Shown: piece by piece, positions 52,201 through 62,505 of the stretch
Layout of the letters: every line of letters begins with the position of its first letter
How positions within the stretch are numbered: position 1 is the stretch's first letter
Source of the DNA: Wyeomyia smithii
Taxonomy: Eukaryota; Arthropoda; Insecta; Diptera; Culicidae
Reading direction: 5' to 3'
Length of the DNA: 64,000 nucleotides
Assembly: GCF_029784165.1 (NCBI RefSeq)
Contig: NC_073696.1
Location: 25,674,358 to 25,738,357, forward strand
Translations under genes and position numbers: made by a program
The notes under the pieces: model-generated
What the model was told of the DNA's origin: nothing
Seen by the model: only the letters and a program-made list of their open reading frames with translations
Database searches by the model: none

Positions 52201-52957
52201 TTTCCTCGTATAACTTCCAATCGACATTCCGTGTGAGGTCATACGGAATGTCAACTGGTCGCATGCGAGTTGACCCGTTATTAATTGAAATAAGAATAGG
52301 CAAATGGTCGCTACCGTGAGGATCGAGGATTACCTTCCATGTGCAATCCAACCGTAGCGACGTCGAACATAAGGATAGATCCAAAGCGCTTGGGCGCGCT
52401 GGAGGTTTCGGGATACGTGTCATTTCGCCGTTGTTTAAAATAGTCATGTCGAAGTCATCGCAAAGGTTATAGATTAGAGAGGAGCGGTTATCATTGTAAG
52501 GGGAACCCCAAGCCACACCATGAGAGTTGAAGTCTCCCAAAATCAAACGTGGCGGGGGAAGAAGTTCTATTAAATCAAAGAGCAGCCGTTGCCCAACCTG
52601 TGCTCTGGGAGGAATATATATTGAGGCAATACAAAGCTCTTTACCTTGTATTGTCATTTGACATGCGACAACTTCGATGCCTGGAATCGAGGGGAGGTTA
52701 ATACGATAGAAAGAATAGCACTTTTTAATCCCTAAAAGTACTCCTCCATATGGGGTGTCTCGATCAAGGCGAACAATATTAAAATCATGGAAGTTGAGAT
52801 CAATATTTGAAGTAAGCCAAGTTTCACAAAGGGAAAATGCATCGCATTTGTTTTTATTTATCAAAACTTTAAACGAATCAATTTTTGGTAAAATACTTCT
52901 ACAATTCCACTGTAAGACAGAGAAAGAATCCTTCATATACGCAGTTGAATTAGGCAT
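49271..52957 (-). CDS. LINE ORF2: endonuclease-reverse transcriptase-RNase H
   Basis: An uninterrupted frame of 1228 residues from ATG 52957 (the frame is open 7 codons further up). Numbering from 52978, the apurinic-type endonuclease spans about 18-235, with E52 (CETW), GDFNSHG at 148-154 and SDHLP at 223-227. Reverse transcriptase spans about 480-760: FLDIKGAFDS (D578), GLPQGSCLSPL and the catalytic LADD at 665-668 in place of the usual YADD. RNase H spans about 950-1080 with all four acidic residues present (D957, E990, D1014, D1070). A C-terminal CTC-X8-H-X4-C knuckle ends at C1184. It nicks target DNA and copies its RNA at the nick. It looks intact. ATG overlaps the ORF1 stop. Confidence 0.93.
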   Translation of the reverse strand: MPNSTAYMKDSFSVLQWNCRSILPKIDSFKVLINKNKCDAFSLCETWLTSNIDLNFHDFNIVRLDRDTPYGGVLLGIKKCYSFYRINLPSIPGIEVVACQMTIQGKELCIASIYIPPRAQVGQRLLFDLIELLPPPRLILGDFNSHGVAWGSPYNDNRSSLIYNLCDDFDMTILNNGEMTRIPKPPARPSALDLSLCSTSLRLDCTWKVILDPHGSDHLPILISINNGSTRMRPVDIPYDLTRNVDWKLYEEMISKAVESIQHHPPLEEYNLLAGLLLDATLQAQTKKYPGVTIKERPPTPWWDQECSDVYTQRSDAFKAYQNGGIPDDYIRYSELNTKPKSLAKAKKRGYWRRFVNATSRETSMSTLWNTARRMRNRVTVNESEESSSRWIFDFARKVCPDSVPEQNIVRDASPGHDAIESPFTMAEFSVALLSCNNNAPGLDEIKFNLLKNLPGNAKRRLLNLFNKFLMQNIVPQDWRQVKVIAVQKPGKPASDHNSYRPIAMLSCIRKLMEKMILRRLDHWVESNGLLSDTQFGFRRAKGTNDCLALLSTDIQLAYARKEQMASAFLDIKGAFDSVSIDILSGKLHRQGFSPILNNFLHNLLSEKHMHFTHGDLATFRISYMGLPQGSCLSPLHYNFYVNDIDECLANSCTLRQLADDSVISVTGAKAADLQGPLQDTLDNLSAWALQLGIEFSPEKTEIVVFSKKHEPAQLQTQLMGKTISQVLVHKYLGVWFDSKGTWGCHVRYLMKKCQQRVNFLRTITGQWWGAHPEDLIRLYQTTILSVIEYGCFCFRSAANTHLIKLERIQYRCLRIALGCMQSTHTMSLEILAGVLPLKNRFWSLSSRILIKCEVLNRPVIENFERLIELNSQTRFMTLYFNHMSQNINPSPNIPNRVNFLNTSDSTVFFDTSMIEETRGIPDHLRVQQIPKIFSNKYRNINCDNMFYTDGSLLDGSTGFGIFNNNLTVSHKLDNPASVYVAELAAIQYTLGIIEKMPTDHYFIFTDSLSSIEALRSMKDVKHSPYFLGKIREHLSALSEKSYQITLAWVPSHCSIPGNEKADSLAKVGATNGDIYERPIAFNEFFAFVRQNTIISWQNSWTKGKLGRWLHSIIPKVSTNPWFKGLDVGLDFICVMSRLMSNHYKFDAHLRRVGLEESGICTCGEGYHDIEHVVWSCPVHRDARSRLIASLQAEGRQPAVPVRDVLASRDLSYMSLIYVFLKSIHAPV
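52950..52957 (-). other. ORF1 stop / ORF2 start overlap (ATGCCTAA)
   Basis: On the minus strand the ORF2 ATG and the ORF1 TAA share the octamer ATGCCTAA. Such close overlaps suggest termination-reinitiation for ORF2 translation, as proposed for other LINEs; this is inference. Confidence 0.7.
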
Positions 52958-54321
52958 CGAAGGATACAATCGCTGCAAGGAAGGGCCATTGGGCAGTCAA
53001 CTGCTTCAAAAATGATCTAACTGTTAGGAGGAATGCTGTAAGAAAAATTTTAATTGGATCGGGTACATTGAAATTTTCAAAAATCCAGTCCACAATGTCA
53101 GAAAATTTCACTAATCCAGACTTTGTTTCATCAACTGGATGTGCAAAAGGAACAACTGGGGTTTTAGATGTTCCTGGCAGTGCTGGGAACTCCTTCTGGG
53201 ACTTTAAATTTGCAAGCCCAGGAGGAGTTTGCTTCGGTTTTCCCGCAGCACTGTTTGGTTTGTTCGTACTTTTCATTACACTTTGGGAAATCTTAGGACC
53301 TTTACGGGGAAGTTTAGGAGAAGAAACATTTTTCCTCTTCCTAGACTCCCCAGGATTGGCATAAGATGTTCCCGCTGATGAATCGTCAGAATCGGTTTCA
53401 TCAGAGGACAACAGATCAAAGGGGGTTCGATGTTATGGTAGAAGTGGTCACGGTCTTCTTCAGCATCTCAGCGTAAGAACGCTTTGAACGCTCCTTAAGT
53501 GACCGCTTGATTTTATCTCTGCGCTGCATGTACACCGGGCATGTGGAGAGCTCATGCTGGTTTTCCCCACAGTGAATACATTTTTCAGCATTAACACTGC
53601 AAGAATCTTCCGCATGAGTCTCCACACACTTGCTACATCGTGCCTTATTGCAGCAGTAGGCGGCTGTGTGGCCTAACTGCTTGCAATTGGTGCAATTCAT
53701 AACACGGGGTACATACAATCGCACAGGCAGACGAACCCGGTCGATCGAGACGTGGCTAGGGAGTGCAGATCCGGCAAACGTAACGCGAAACGAGTCTGAC
53801 GGAGTGTAAACTTTTTTACCGCCCACGAGAGACATGGACCGCAATTGCTTACAATCCAAAATCTTCGCCTGTGTTTCGGTATTTTTGAAGCAACCGGTTG
53901 CGCTTTTTAGGATACACTCGACTGACAGACTCGAATCGGTTATGACACCGTCGATCTCCACGTCTCGTGCGGGTATGTAAACGCGATACTCGCGTGTGAA
54001 GAGCTCAGAGCAAGCGATAGCATTGGCCTGTGCCAGATCACTGACCACGACACGGAGCTTGTTAGGTCGGACCTTGGAAATTCCGGTCACGCCCTTGTAC
54101 TCCTTCGTCAGGTTTTTAGAAATTTGCAGTATGTTTAATCGCTTTGAATTCACTCCTGCCTTTGGACGAAAATAAACAGTATAGCTGCCCTGTTGAGATC
54201 CGTCCGGGTAAAGCCTGGGGCGAGGGGGGACTGGAGAATGGACAGGGGAGGGGGTAACAGAAGGGTCAGGGTCAGGGGGGTTCGGGGATGGTGGCACGGG
54301 AGGCGAGGGATCTATATCCAT
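52950..54321 (-). pseudogene. LINE ORF1 (CCHC nucleocapsid-like), one-base frameshift
   Basis: ATG at 54321 opens 301 residues: a Pro-rich start (PSPPVPPSPNPPDPDP), then an RRM-like region and three zinc knuckles at about 210-223, 229-241 and 248-261 (C-X2-C-X4-H-X4-C, C-X2-C-X3-H-X4-C, C-X2-C-X4-H-X4-C), followed by a basic stretch. It stops at 53416 just after a run of five C (plus-strand G at 53421-53425). The adjacent frame continues with FDLLSSDETDSDD to the stop at 52950, immediately at the ORF2 start. One extra base in the C run explains this. The protein would bind element RNA in a particle with ORF2. Confidence 0.85.
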
Positions 54322-54594
54322 CGCGCTAAATGTAGCGCACTTGCGCCGACAAGAACACGTACCTATTTACTTCTTCCTTCCAGCAGTGGTTGTCCGATCG
54401 TTCGAAGCTGCACCCAAAGCAGCCAGCAGCACCAGTACAGCAGCACCAATACAGCCACCAGCAGTGAGCCGGGTGTGAGATCACTCAGCACAGCGACACG
54501 GACTCGACTGTCAACTGATGGCCTTGAATAATACACTCTTTTGTTTGGCTATTCGTACACACGGACCGGATTGTAATAGAACGACCACTTTGCA

Positions 54595-54628
54595 CGTCCG
54601 TTTCTGTCGGGTGTTCGACGCGGAATGA
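54595..54628 (-). promoter_or_regulatory. Internal Inr + DPE promoter of the LINE
   Basis: With the junction base, the element's first bases read TCATTC, an exact match to the insect initiator TCAKTY (+1 at 54626). GGACG lies at +28 to +32 (54599-54595), an exact match to the DPE consensus RGWYV at the required spacing. This is the promoter design of Drosophila I and jockey elements and lets a full-length RNA start at base 1-2. Confidence 0.75.
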
Positions 54629-54641
54629 AAAACTAGACCTT
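54628..54641. repeat. Target-site duplication of the LINE, 5' side
   Basis: AAAAACTAGACCTT, identical to 48846-48859. It consists of the last codons of the older host LINE. Confidence 0.85.
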
Positions 54642-55590
54642 GCTAGCTTCAATTTAAACGAAGGTTCATAAAACTCAAAATATTCCATCACTCGATTAAA
54701 CATACTAATGCATGAGGCAGTGGGTTCATTGCGACCGAAGTTCGTGCGATGATAACGACTTGTCAGTACAACGTGCACGAAAATTCAACAACGTTAGGAA
54801 TTTTGAAGAATCTACCTCGCAGCAGCCGTCTGAGTACGGAGGCAGATTGTCAAGTTGTCGCCAAGGCAGGTCCCGAAGAATCTTCGCTACACACGTTCTA
54901 TGCGTAGATTCCAATGAAGCTGGTGAGGTATCCAAACAAGGTTAGCGTTTTCGAGGACAGGGTGGACAAGAGTACAGTACAGTGATTTTAGGCAGTACGG
55001 GTCTTTAAAGTCGCATGCGATTTTTGATATGAATCTTAGCTGGCGGGTAGCTTTCGAAATAGCTTTCGCGCGATCACGATCAAAATTCAGTTTAGGATCA
55101 AGAGTCACACCAAGATCCTTCACATGTTCCACTCTTTTCAGTGTTTGACCATCTATTTGGTAGCTGAATAATATAGGCGATTTTATGTGATAAAAAGTCA
55201 TTACGTCGCATTTAGTGATGCTGATTGTCAAACAACTTAATGTACACCGATATGTAACATTTCCTGTAGACGTCTACAATCCTCGATGGAACGAATCGTC
55301 AAAAAATATTTTAAGATCGTCAGCATAAAAAGCCTACAGCCAACTCTAAGGGCAGCATCAGCGTCACTGAAAAATAAAATAAACAACAATGGTCACTAAT
55401 TACTGCCTTGAGGTACACCCGATGTATTGGTGTAAGAGGCGATAATTGTGATCCCAATTTTACTTCCATTTCCTGACGATATCATAATCGAACAGTTTTG
55501 GGTTCGATTTAATCTTTTTATTGGTCTGTTCATCAACAGGGGAGCAGGTCCCCTAATAATGTAGCCTAAAGCTAACAATAGATTTTTTTA
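54642..55590 (-). pseudogene. CR1/L2-like LINE reverse transcriptase, C-terminal part (insertion host)
   Basis: Minus-strand frames give SGVPQGSN (55396-55410), then LKRVEHVKDLGVTLDPKLNF (about 55090-55145), YCTLVHPVLENANLVWIPHQ (54915-54990) and VAKILRDLPWRQLDNLPPYS (54834-54895). The end reads RTNFGRNEPTASCISMF and LKLARSSF. Frameshifts lie near 55230-55390, 54890 and 54730. The ORF's stop codon was split by the I-like LINE and is completed at 48846-48844. The upstream half is missing or decayed. Confidence 0.75.
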
Positions 55591-55599
55591 AATGTCATA

Positions 55600-56090
55600 T
55601 ATATGACCGGCGTGCAACCAAACCGAACCAAGCGGCAAAAACATTATATCAAGTAATCGGCGTTCAAACTTTGCCCATCCCGTATGTTTTCTGCAAGCTA
55701 CTACAGAGCATTTTTTTATAATATCATTATAAACTTTTCGAATGATATTGTTTTTGATGAAAGATAGATTTAAGTGTCACATCCACTCATGGTACTAACT
55801 CAATTGAAAAAAAGCGCTTGATTCGGTCTAGTTGCACGCCGACCATATTACGGAACGGTAATACAAGAATACTACATCACAACTAAATTCCCTGATTTTC
55901 CCGGATATTCCCTGAAATATAACATCAATTTCCCTGATATTTTTAACATTTAACACAAAAAATGCAACGAAGATGAACGCAACTTTGAAATCCCAGTGAA
56001 AAAAGTGTTCGATTTGATATGAAACCAAACAGTTAACGCTCCGCATTAGCCTTTCACGCTAAAAAAAACCGTTTTGGTGCTAAAATATTC
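55600..56090. other. Intergenic, no gene seen
   Basis: AT-rich, no named element. Contains CCCTGA(T/A)-rich short repeats around 55880-55940. Confidence 0.4.
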
Positions 56091-56094
56091 AATT

Positions 56095-56655
56095 CAATTC
56101 AATTTATTAATTTACCTAGTAGCGTAAAGGCGAACCTTTTTAATTTGCTACCTGTGCGTTACTTAGTTTTTAAAAACAATTAAGTTAACTAACAATAACC
56201 TTAACTAGTAACATAAATTTCAGTTCCAATATTCGAGACAGCCCCGTTTAAAAACTGTTTCAGAAGTTGAGCGTTTAACAGCAGGAGGTATCGAGTTATA
56301 ATTAATCACACCTCTAACAAACAGTGAATTGGAATAGCAAGTCGAGTTGTTAAGAGGAATTATCAGGTTCTGCACGCGACGCCCTTGGGATGGCAACAGC
56401 TTTTCGAAGAGTATCGATGGGGATTGCTTGCGGATAAGTTTGCGCAAGAACATGCATAAGCGGTGCGCGTAAAAGTTAACCAGCGGACAGCCGATCAGAT
56501 TTCTCTGTAACTGACTTACGTGGGCGTAACGGTTCAATCCATAAACAAAGCGTACACAAGAATTCAGCGTGACTCGTAGCTTATCCATGGAGCCTGCACT
56601 TGGTTTTACGTGAAGTAGCTCGCCAAACATGAAATGAGGTAACAACGATCGTAGG
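56095..56655 (-). pseudogene. CR1-group (Crack/Daphne-like) LINE 3' end
   Basis: An open minus-strand frame of about 140 residues (56220-56645) reads LNSCVRFVYGLNRYAHVSQL, GCPLVNFYAHRLCMFLRKLI, LIIPLNNSTCYSNSLFVRGV and INYNSIPPAVKRSTSETVFK, the C-terminal region of Crack/Daphne-type LINEs. It is followed on the minus strand by a short AT-rich 3' UTR (56095-56219, with TTGAATTGAATT repeats). The rest of the element is absent. Confidence 0.7.
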
Positions 56656-56659
56656 CTTG

Positions 56660-57160
56660 CGTAAATTTTACCGCATTGCGGGTTTATCAGCTTGGCCTAT
56701 TTCAATCATTTCAAAAAGAATCGACATTCTCTGATTTTCCAGGTTTTTCCAGGTTTATTGGTTTGTCTTATAATATACCGTACGAACGAACACTAAGAAA
56801 CATTCTTAGAAATAAGAGAGCCACAATGAACACTAACGTCGTTAAAGGCCCTCAGGCGTGAGTGGACTGAATTGCTCTGGCCCTATGAAGTTCTATGTTT
56901 AGGAACAGCAAAAATAGGAGACCTTCTTAGTTGTCATAGTTGTCGCAAAGCAAGCTGGATATTATAGAAGATGAAGATGAACTTGCCATAGTATGTTGCA
57001 TACTTACCTTACCAATCAGCTTCAGGCCGAAGTGTCCATTGCTGTTCAAAGAAGTCGGTTCATGACTGCAGCTCGTCAGCCATGTTGTCTGCGAAGGCCC
57101 GCAGGTCGTCTTGTTCGCTACGCACATCATCGCCTCGTTTCAGACGGGTCGTTTTCAAGA
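56660..57160. other. Intergenic, no gene seen
   Basis: From about 57010 the sequence may already be the 3' part of the RTE relic on the minus strand (FGLKLIGKV). Otherwise nothing recognisable. Confidence 0.35.
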
Positions 57161-58410
57161 ACCATATTTAGTGTTTGTAGATGGTTAACGTCCTCCGGAG
57201 TCCAAAGTGGGCACAATTTCCTGCCATAAGGCGTCGATTAATTCCTCTGCTGGTGTCGTTGTCAGCAGTCACCAGTGAGCCCAGGTACACGAACTCGTCT
57301 CCCACCTCGATTTCATCACCGCTAATATAAATTCGTGGTAGGAGGTTGATACTGTCTTCTCTGGAACCTCTTTGTCCCATATACTTAATCTTCAATGCGT
57401 TTATGGCCAGTCCAATTCGTTCGGCTTCAGCCTGCAACCTGATGTACGTCTATGTCATCTTCTGAAGGGTTCGTGCAACGATGTCCATGTCATCGGAGAG
57501 GCCAATTAGCTGAACGGACCTCCCGAATATCGTGTCACTCGTGTCGATACCCGACCTCGTATTACACCTTCCAAAGCGATATTAAATAACAACCACGATA
57601 ATCCATCACCTTGCCGTAACTCTCGTAGGGACTCGAGAGTGTCCACGAAACTGAAACTACGCACATCACCCGATTCATTGTCGACTTGACCAACCGTGTC
57701 AGTTTATCCGGGAAACCGTAATCATGCCTAATCAACCATAGCTGATCTCGATCGATTGTGTCGTACGCCGATTCAAAGTCGATGAACGATTGCACGCTTG
57801 TCGCTCTTTTTGTGGATGGGGCACGCTATACCCTCCGTCCACTCTTCTGGAACTACCTCCTCCTTAGCCAGTGATGCGCCGCTGTGTTTCAATAGGGGAG
57901 TTAGTCAGCTCTAGCTGCTTTGTTCTTTTTTTAGCAGGCCTATCTCCTCTCTGGAGGTCAGGGGCTAGAATTCTGTCGTAGTCTGTGCGTACACCTACCA
58001 CTACCCCTTCGTCGTCGTCCTCCTCTACATCGCCGTTAAGGTGCTCGTCGTATTACTGCTTCCACCTTTCAATCACCTCACTTTTGTTCGTGTGAAGGTA
58101 TCCATCCATGTTGCTGCACATGTCGGCTTGTGGCATATAACCTTTGCGGGAACTGTTCAGTTTTTCATATAATTTTCGTGTGTTTTTCGCACGGTACAGT
58201 TCACTCATCGCCTCGCGATCTCGATCTTCCTGCTGGCGCTTTTTCTTTCGTAAGACCGAGTTTGCCTGTTACTTGAGCGTCGGTAGCGTTCCACGTCCGC
58301 TCACGTTCGGTGTTGCCGCATTCTCGCTTGTACTACATTCTTCTCTTTCACTAACTGTTCACACTTGTCGTCAAACCAGTCGTTCTTCCTATTCGGAGCC
58401 ATTGCACAAT
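57160..58410 (-). pseudogene. RTE-clade LINE, linker and reverse transcriptase relic
   Basis: From upstream (58410) the minus strand reads NRKNDWFDDKCEQLVKEKN, then RQTRSYERKKRQQEDRD, AMSELYRAKNTRKLYEKLNS and MCSNMDGYLHTNKSEVIERW: the linker between endonuclease and reverse transcriptase. Next come FIDFESAYDTIDRDQLW (about 57740-57790), a decayed catalytic LSDDMDIV (about 57490-57510) and IGLAINALKIKYM with FVYLGSLVTADND (57250-57420). Several stops and shifts. Endonuclease is missing. Confidence 0.8.
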
Positions 58411-58696
58411 GGTCCAGAAACCAAATTTAGGGGGAAATTTGGGTCTAGAGCTCTATAGCAACATTTTAGAGAAACACTTTCTTCTACAAAGTTGTTACAT
58501 ATGATAAAGCGCTCATTGAAAAATTATCAAAAATTAGGATTACCAACATTTTAGATGCAATCAAGTATCTAACTTTTTTATCTTTGTAGATAGAAGAAAA
58601 ATTTGTTCTACAATGTTATAGCTCCATTAATTTTATGTAACTTTGTAAAAAAAAGTTTTTCTCTATCTTTGAAAACAACTGATTTATATTGAAAAA
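58411..58696. other. Intergenic, no gene seen
   Basis: Starts with CAATGGTCCAGAAACCAAAT, a phrase of repeat type; nothing else recognised. Confidence 0.3.
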
Positions 58697-60823
58697 ACCT
58701 AAATTAATCCACCTAGCGGTCAGAATCAGCCTTTCTCATTCAAACTTATTATTTGTAAAAATAGATTTACATGAATGCTCAAATCCAATAAATGTGTATT
58801 CACTTTTTGGGTTCTAAAATAATGATGTTGTAATAGAAGTATAAAATATGAAATTTGATGTAATGTAAATGCTCAAAAAATAGTGAAACAAAAGAAATGA
58901 CTCTTAATTTCGAACAATTTAATCACGAGCGATGCCGGGAACGTTCAGATAGTACGATACCACATTTAAATCATGTTGAGGCCATATATATTGATCGAAG
59001 CAGGTAAAGTGTTGAATAGTCTTTGAATTTCTGTTCTTTCTAAAACTTTTAAACAGCATAACAAATTGTTATGAAGTTTGTTATTTGTAAGTTTGAGAGA
59101 TGACTCATTTGTATGACACTAGTTATGTTCAAATAAGTCGTGTAGTACTTGAGATAATAGACTTTCGTTGTTTTACAAATTAAAACATAACGCTTGCTTA
59201 AGCTTGATTACAATCAAATGAAAAGGTAACGTATGGGGCAGCCAAACTTTGAAACCACGTGTTCAATCATAATTCATCAGTTAACCCTTAACTAGTCCGT
59301 TCATCTGATATCAATATTGTTCAAATCGGTTGTGTAGTTTCTAAGATAATGAAGTTTCGTGATTTTCACATTTCGATACATTACAGACGAAGTTACAGTC
59401 CGATTACTGCAAAATTCAATAATGAGTTATGAGGTAGGTAGACCTTTCATTTAATACTAATTCTGTGGAAATCGGGTCAACCATCTCTGAGAAATATGAG
59501 TGAGTCCAAGTAAGTTGTCTTGGAATATGTTTCTTTTCATAGCTGGATTTCACATTTTTAAACATAACAGGCAAAGTAATAATCCGTTTGAAAAAAATAT
59601 CATTAGGGTCTTATGGGGCAACAAGACCTTTCATATGACACTAATTTTATAAAAATCGGGCCAGCCATCTCTGAGAAACATGAGTGAGATTAAATAGTCT
59701 CCAGAACACGTTTCTTTCCATAACTCCTGAACCACATGTTCAATCTTCACAAAATTCAAAAGTTAAGGGTTTTTATGGTAGCCCGTTCATTTGAAACTAA
59801 TTTTAATCAAATCAGATGTGTGGTTTCTGAGATATTGATGTTTCGTGATTTTTACACTTTGATACATAACCTCTAAACTAGAAATCAGATTACAATAAAA
59901 TTCAATAGGGTCTTATAGGGCAACTAGACCTTTCATTTGCAATTAATTCCATTGAAATCTGTTCGGTCAGACCATTTCTGTGAATAGTGAGTGCGAAAAA
60001 AGGTGCACATACACACGTACACACCCACACACAAACATATACTCCTATGCATGCTTATATGCAGAAAATGCTCGATTCGTCTAACTGAGTCGAGTAGTAT
60101 ATGACATTCGGCCATTTGGATCACTTTTCTACCTTTTAATTAGCCAGTGATCGTTAGGAGGAAGTCAATATGTTAACTTTCATTATGTGATTTCACATTT
60201 TCATGAACAACGGACAAAGTTACAATCCGATTACAATGAAATTCAATAGCAACCTATGGGGCAACTAGACCTTTCATTTGACACTAATTTTGTGAAAATC
60301 GGTTCAGCCATCTCTGAGAAAAATGAGTGAGTTTAAACAACCTCAGGATAACTTTTCTTTATATAACTTTTGAACCATATGTTCAATCATTACGAAATTC
60401 AAAAGTTAAGGGTTCTGGAGACAGCCATTTGAAACCAATTTTATTAAAATCGGTTGTGTGGTTTCTGAGATATTGATGTTTCGTGATTTTTACATTTTGA
60501 TACATAACCTCTAAACTAAAAATCCGATTACAATGAAATTCAATAGCAACCTATGGCGCAACTAGACCTTTCATTTGCAATAAATTTTATGAAAATCGGT
60601 CCAGCCATCTCTAAGAAAAGTGAGTGAGAAAAAAAAGTTGAACATACATACACACACACACACACATACACACACATACACACATACATACATACATACA
60701 GAAAATGCTTAGTTCGTTGAAAGGGGTCGAGTGGTATATGACATTCGGCCATTGGGACCACTTTTATACCTTTGGTTTTTCCAGTGATTGCTATACCTTT
60801 CTAGGAGAAAGGCAAAACATATT
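58697..60823 (-). repeat. Large dispersed repeat family, copy C
   Basis: The most complete copy: 2.1 kb from CCTAAATTAATCCACCTAGC to CCTTTCTAGGAGAAAGGC. The internal units are as in copies A and B, with CA/CATA runs at 60005-60050 and 60645-60700. Non-coding. Confidence 0.75.
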
Positions 60824-61218
60824 TTACGCTCTAACTTTTTTTATTTCAAGTTTCATCTGAAAACTGTCTTTGAATGACTTTTAGAGCTTTTTAAAAGAAA
60901 CAATTTGCAATGCTGACATCGTAAATATCTCAATTTTACTCAAAGTTATTATTATAAACAAAAAATATCTCTTGGTCTCATTTTGAAGGGTATACTTGAC
61001 TCTATAAATGGAGGAACTTTTAGAAATATGTTATTTTTTAAATTTGAGTAAATTCATTTTAAAAACAAGACGAAAATTTCAATAATTTTATACATTATGC
61101 ATATAAAAGCACCCAGATTTATTTTTTGGTATTTTTTCTTATAACTAGACGTTATTACCTTTACTTTGACCCAATAAGATTACAAATCGATCAACTGGTT
61201 CAAAAGTTATGATTTTTT
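60824..61218. other. Intergenic, no gene seen
   Basis: AT-rich, no named element. Confidence 0.4.
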
Positions 61219-61219
61219 T

Positions 61220-61990
61220 TTAAATTAAATACATCGAACACAGTCGTTCAGCTACCATTCGATCACGCGTTGGCGCATCATACCCAGTACTAGGAAGGCC
61301 GGCCCCCAGCTCGTTGGTGGTGTAACAGCTCTGGTGAAAGGTAGCCTTTCGATGCCCATACTTTCTGCCCCGACCGTGGATTGGATTTACCATATATAAT
61401 CCTGTCGCAGCCATGGAATCATAACGATCTGCAGTTTCATGTACATAGTTTCTAATCGTAGTCCTTATTTAGTCGCCTAGGTCTGTGCCGATTGTTCCGA
61501 TCCATATTCACTCCTTTTGCAACATTTGGTGTTATGCGGGCCGGTTTGTTGGGCCTTCCTTAACCCCCTGTTTTGCCGGGGGACCATTGTGTCAGCTCTG
61601 TTTAGAGTCCCTAGCTGTTCCCACGCTTTGTGTAGTCCCACACTGATACCAGAACGTTGATCAGCCGCTCCTAACCTGGAGATCAGACACTGCTTTGAGC
61701 CGCACCATCTTGGTGAACAGACGCTCGGGTCGGAGAAGCCTTTCCTCTACCGCCGGGATATGGTTAACGCTCCAATGATCGCGTCGCACTTTCTCACCTT
61801 ATTAGTAAAATTGTGAAGTGAAAATTTATTGGACAGCCTCTGTATTCATTCTAATAACGGAGCCCAAATGAAAGTGGCTACGAACAAGTGTGCAGTACAA
61901 TGTCTTCAGAGTATAGATATCCGTGAAATGCCAAGCGCATCGCCGAAAAAATCCAAGTACAGCATATGCTCTTGCTGAAATTAATGCGAC
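61220..61990 (-). pseudogene. RTE-clade LINE 5' region and start of endonuclease
   Basis: The minus strand contains CAGGTTAGGAGCGGCTGA (61655-61672), shared with the plus-strand RTE 5' region at 12828. The conserved leader TCCCCCGGCAAAACAGGGGG (near 61565) follows. The coding start reads MAATGLYMVNPIHGRGRKYG, then a frame with TGYDAPTRDRMVAERL ending at about 61240. Truncated there; the upstream limit is unclear. Confidence 0.6.
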
Positions 61991-62089
61991 GTGGTCGCTG
62001 GACATTAGTTTGTGGCCTACACACCCTTAGGTCGGTCAACGAGGAGACCCGTTGAACGGAGATGATTTTAGGGTGTACTGGTCATGAAC

Positions 62090-62505
62090 GGTGGAATAGC
62101 AACGGAAGAATCAGCAACACAGCAGCACCGTCTTGGGGAACTTGGTGTGTGAAATGAATTTCACAAATGAAACTCAGTCCTTTCGTGGGGTAAGTAAAAT
62201 ACAAAGTGCACTTGCCATTCAGGGTGAGATAGGTCTTGTCGTTCATCACCCCCGCCTCATCGCTATTCGCTGTGAAAATCGCTGCGTCAGATGTTATTGA
62301 TGGCGAAACGGGCGTATCCGGCGTTCAAAAAGTTCAACACGATGCCCGTTTTAGACGCAGCGGGGTACCGTTCTTCAAACGCGCACACTTCTGAACGGAG
62401 TAGTTTCACTGTTTTCGCCATCACGGCTGGAGTTGGAGTTCGACTGATGGAGCTGTCAACTTTTTTCTGCTGGCTCATGGATTACTATGATTGATGCTGC
62501 ATATC
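62090..62505 (-). pseudogene. DD37E mariner fragment, internally deleted
   Basis: From 62426 the minus strand reads MAKTVKLLRSEVCAFEERYP then AASKTGIVLNFLNAGYARFA, the most intact N-terminus of this family in the window. It then jumps to the region of the first catalytic Asp (62215-62275, EDKTYLTLNGK-like) and a decayed tail. The 5' leader (62427-62505) contains GATTACTATGATTGATGC, the inverse of the family leader. Confidence 0.7.

Larger units (their letters stand above)
48858..54627 (-). mobile_element. Full-length I-clade-like LINE, 5.77 kb
   Basis: Bounded by a 14-bp duplication, AAAAACTAGACCTT, at 48846-48859 and 54628-54641 (the last TT overlaps the tail). The 3' end (low coordinates) is a run of 9 A on the minus strand. 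Order on the minus strand: 306-bp 5' UTR with internal promoter, ORF1 with three CCHC knuckles (frameshifted), ORF2 with endonuclease, reverse transcriptase and RNase H, then a 400-bp 3' UTR. RNase H plus a CCHC ORF1 fits the I clade; the exact family needs a search. The insertion is young, judging from the perfect duplication and intact ORF2. Confidence 0.9.
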
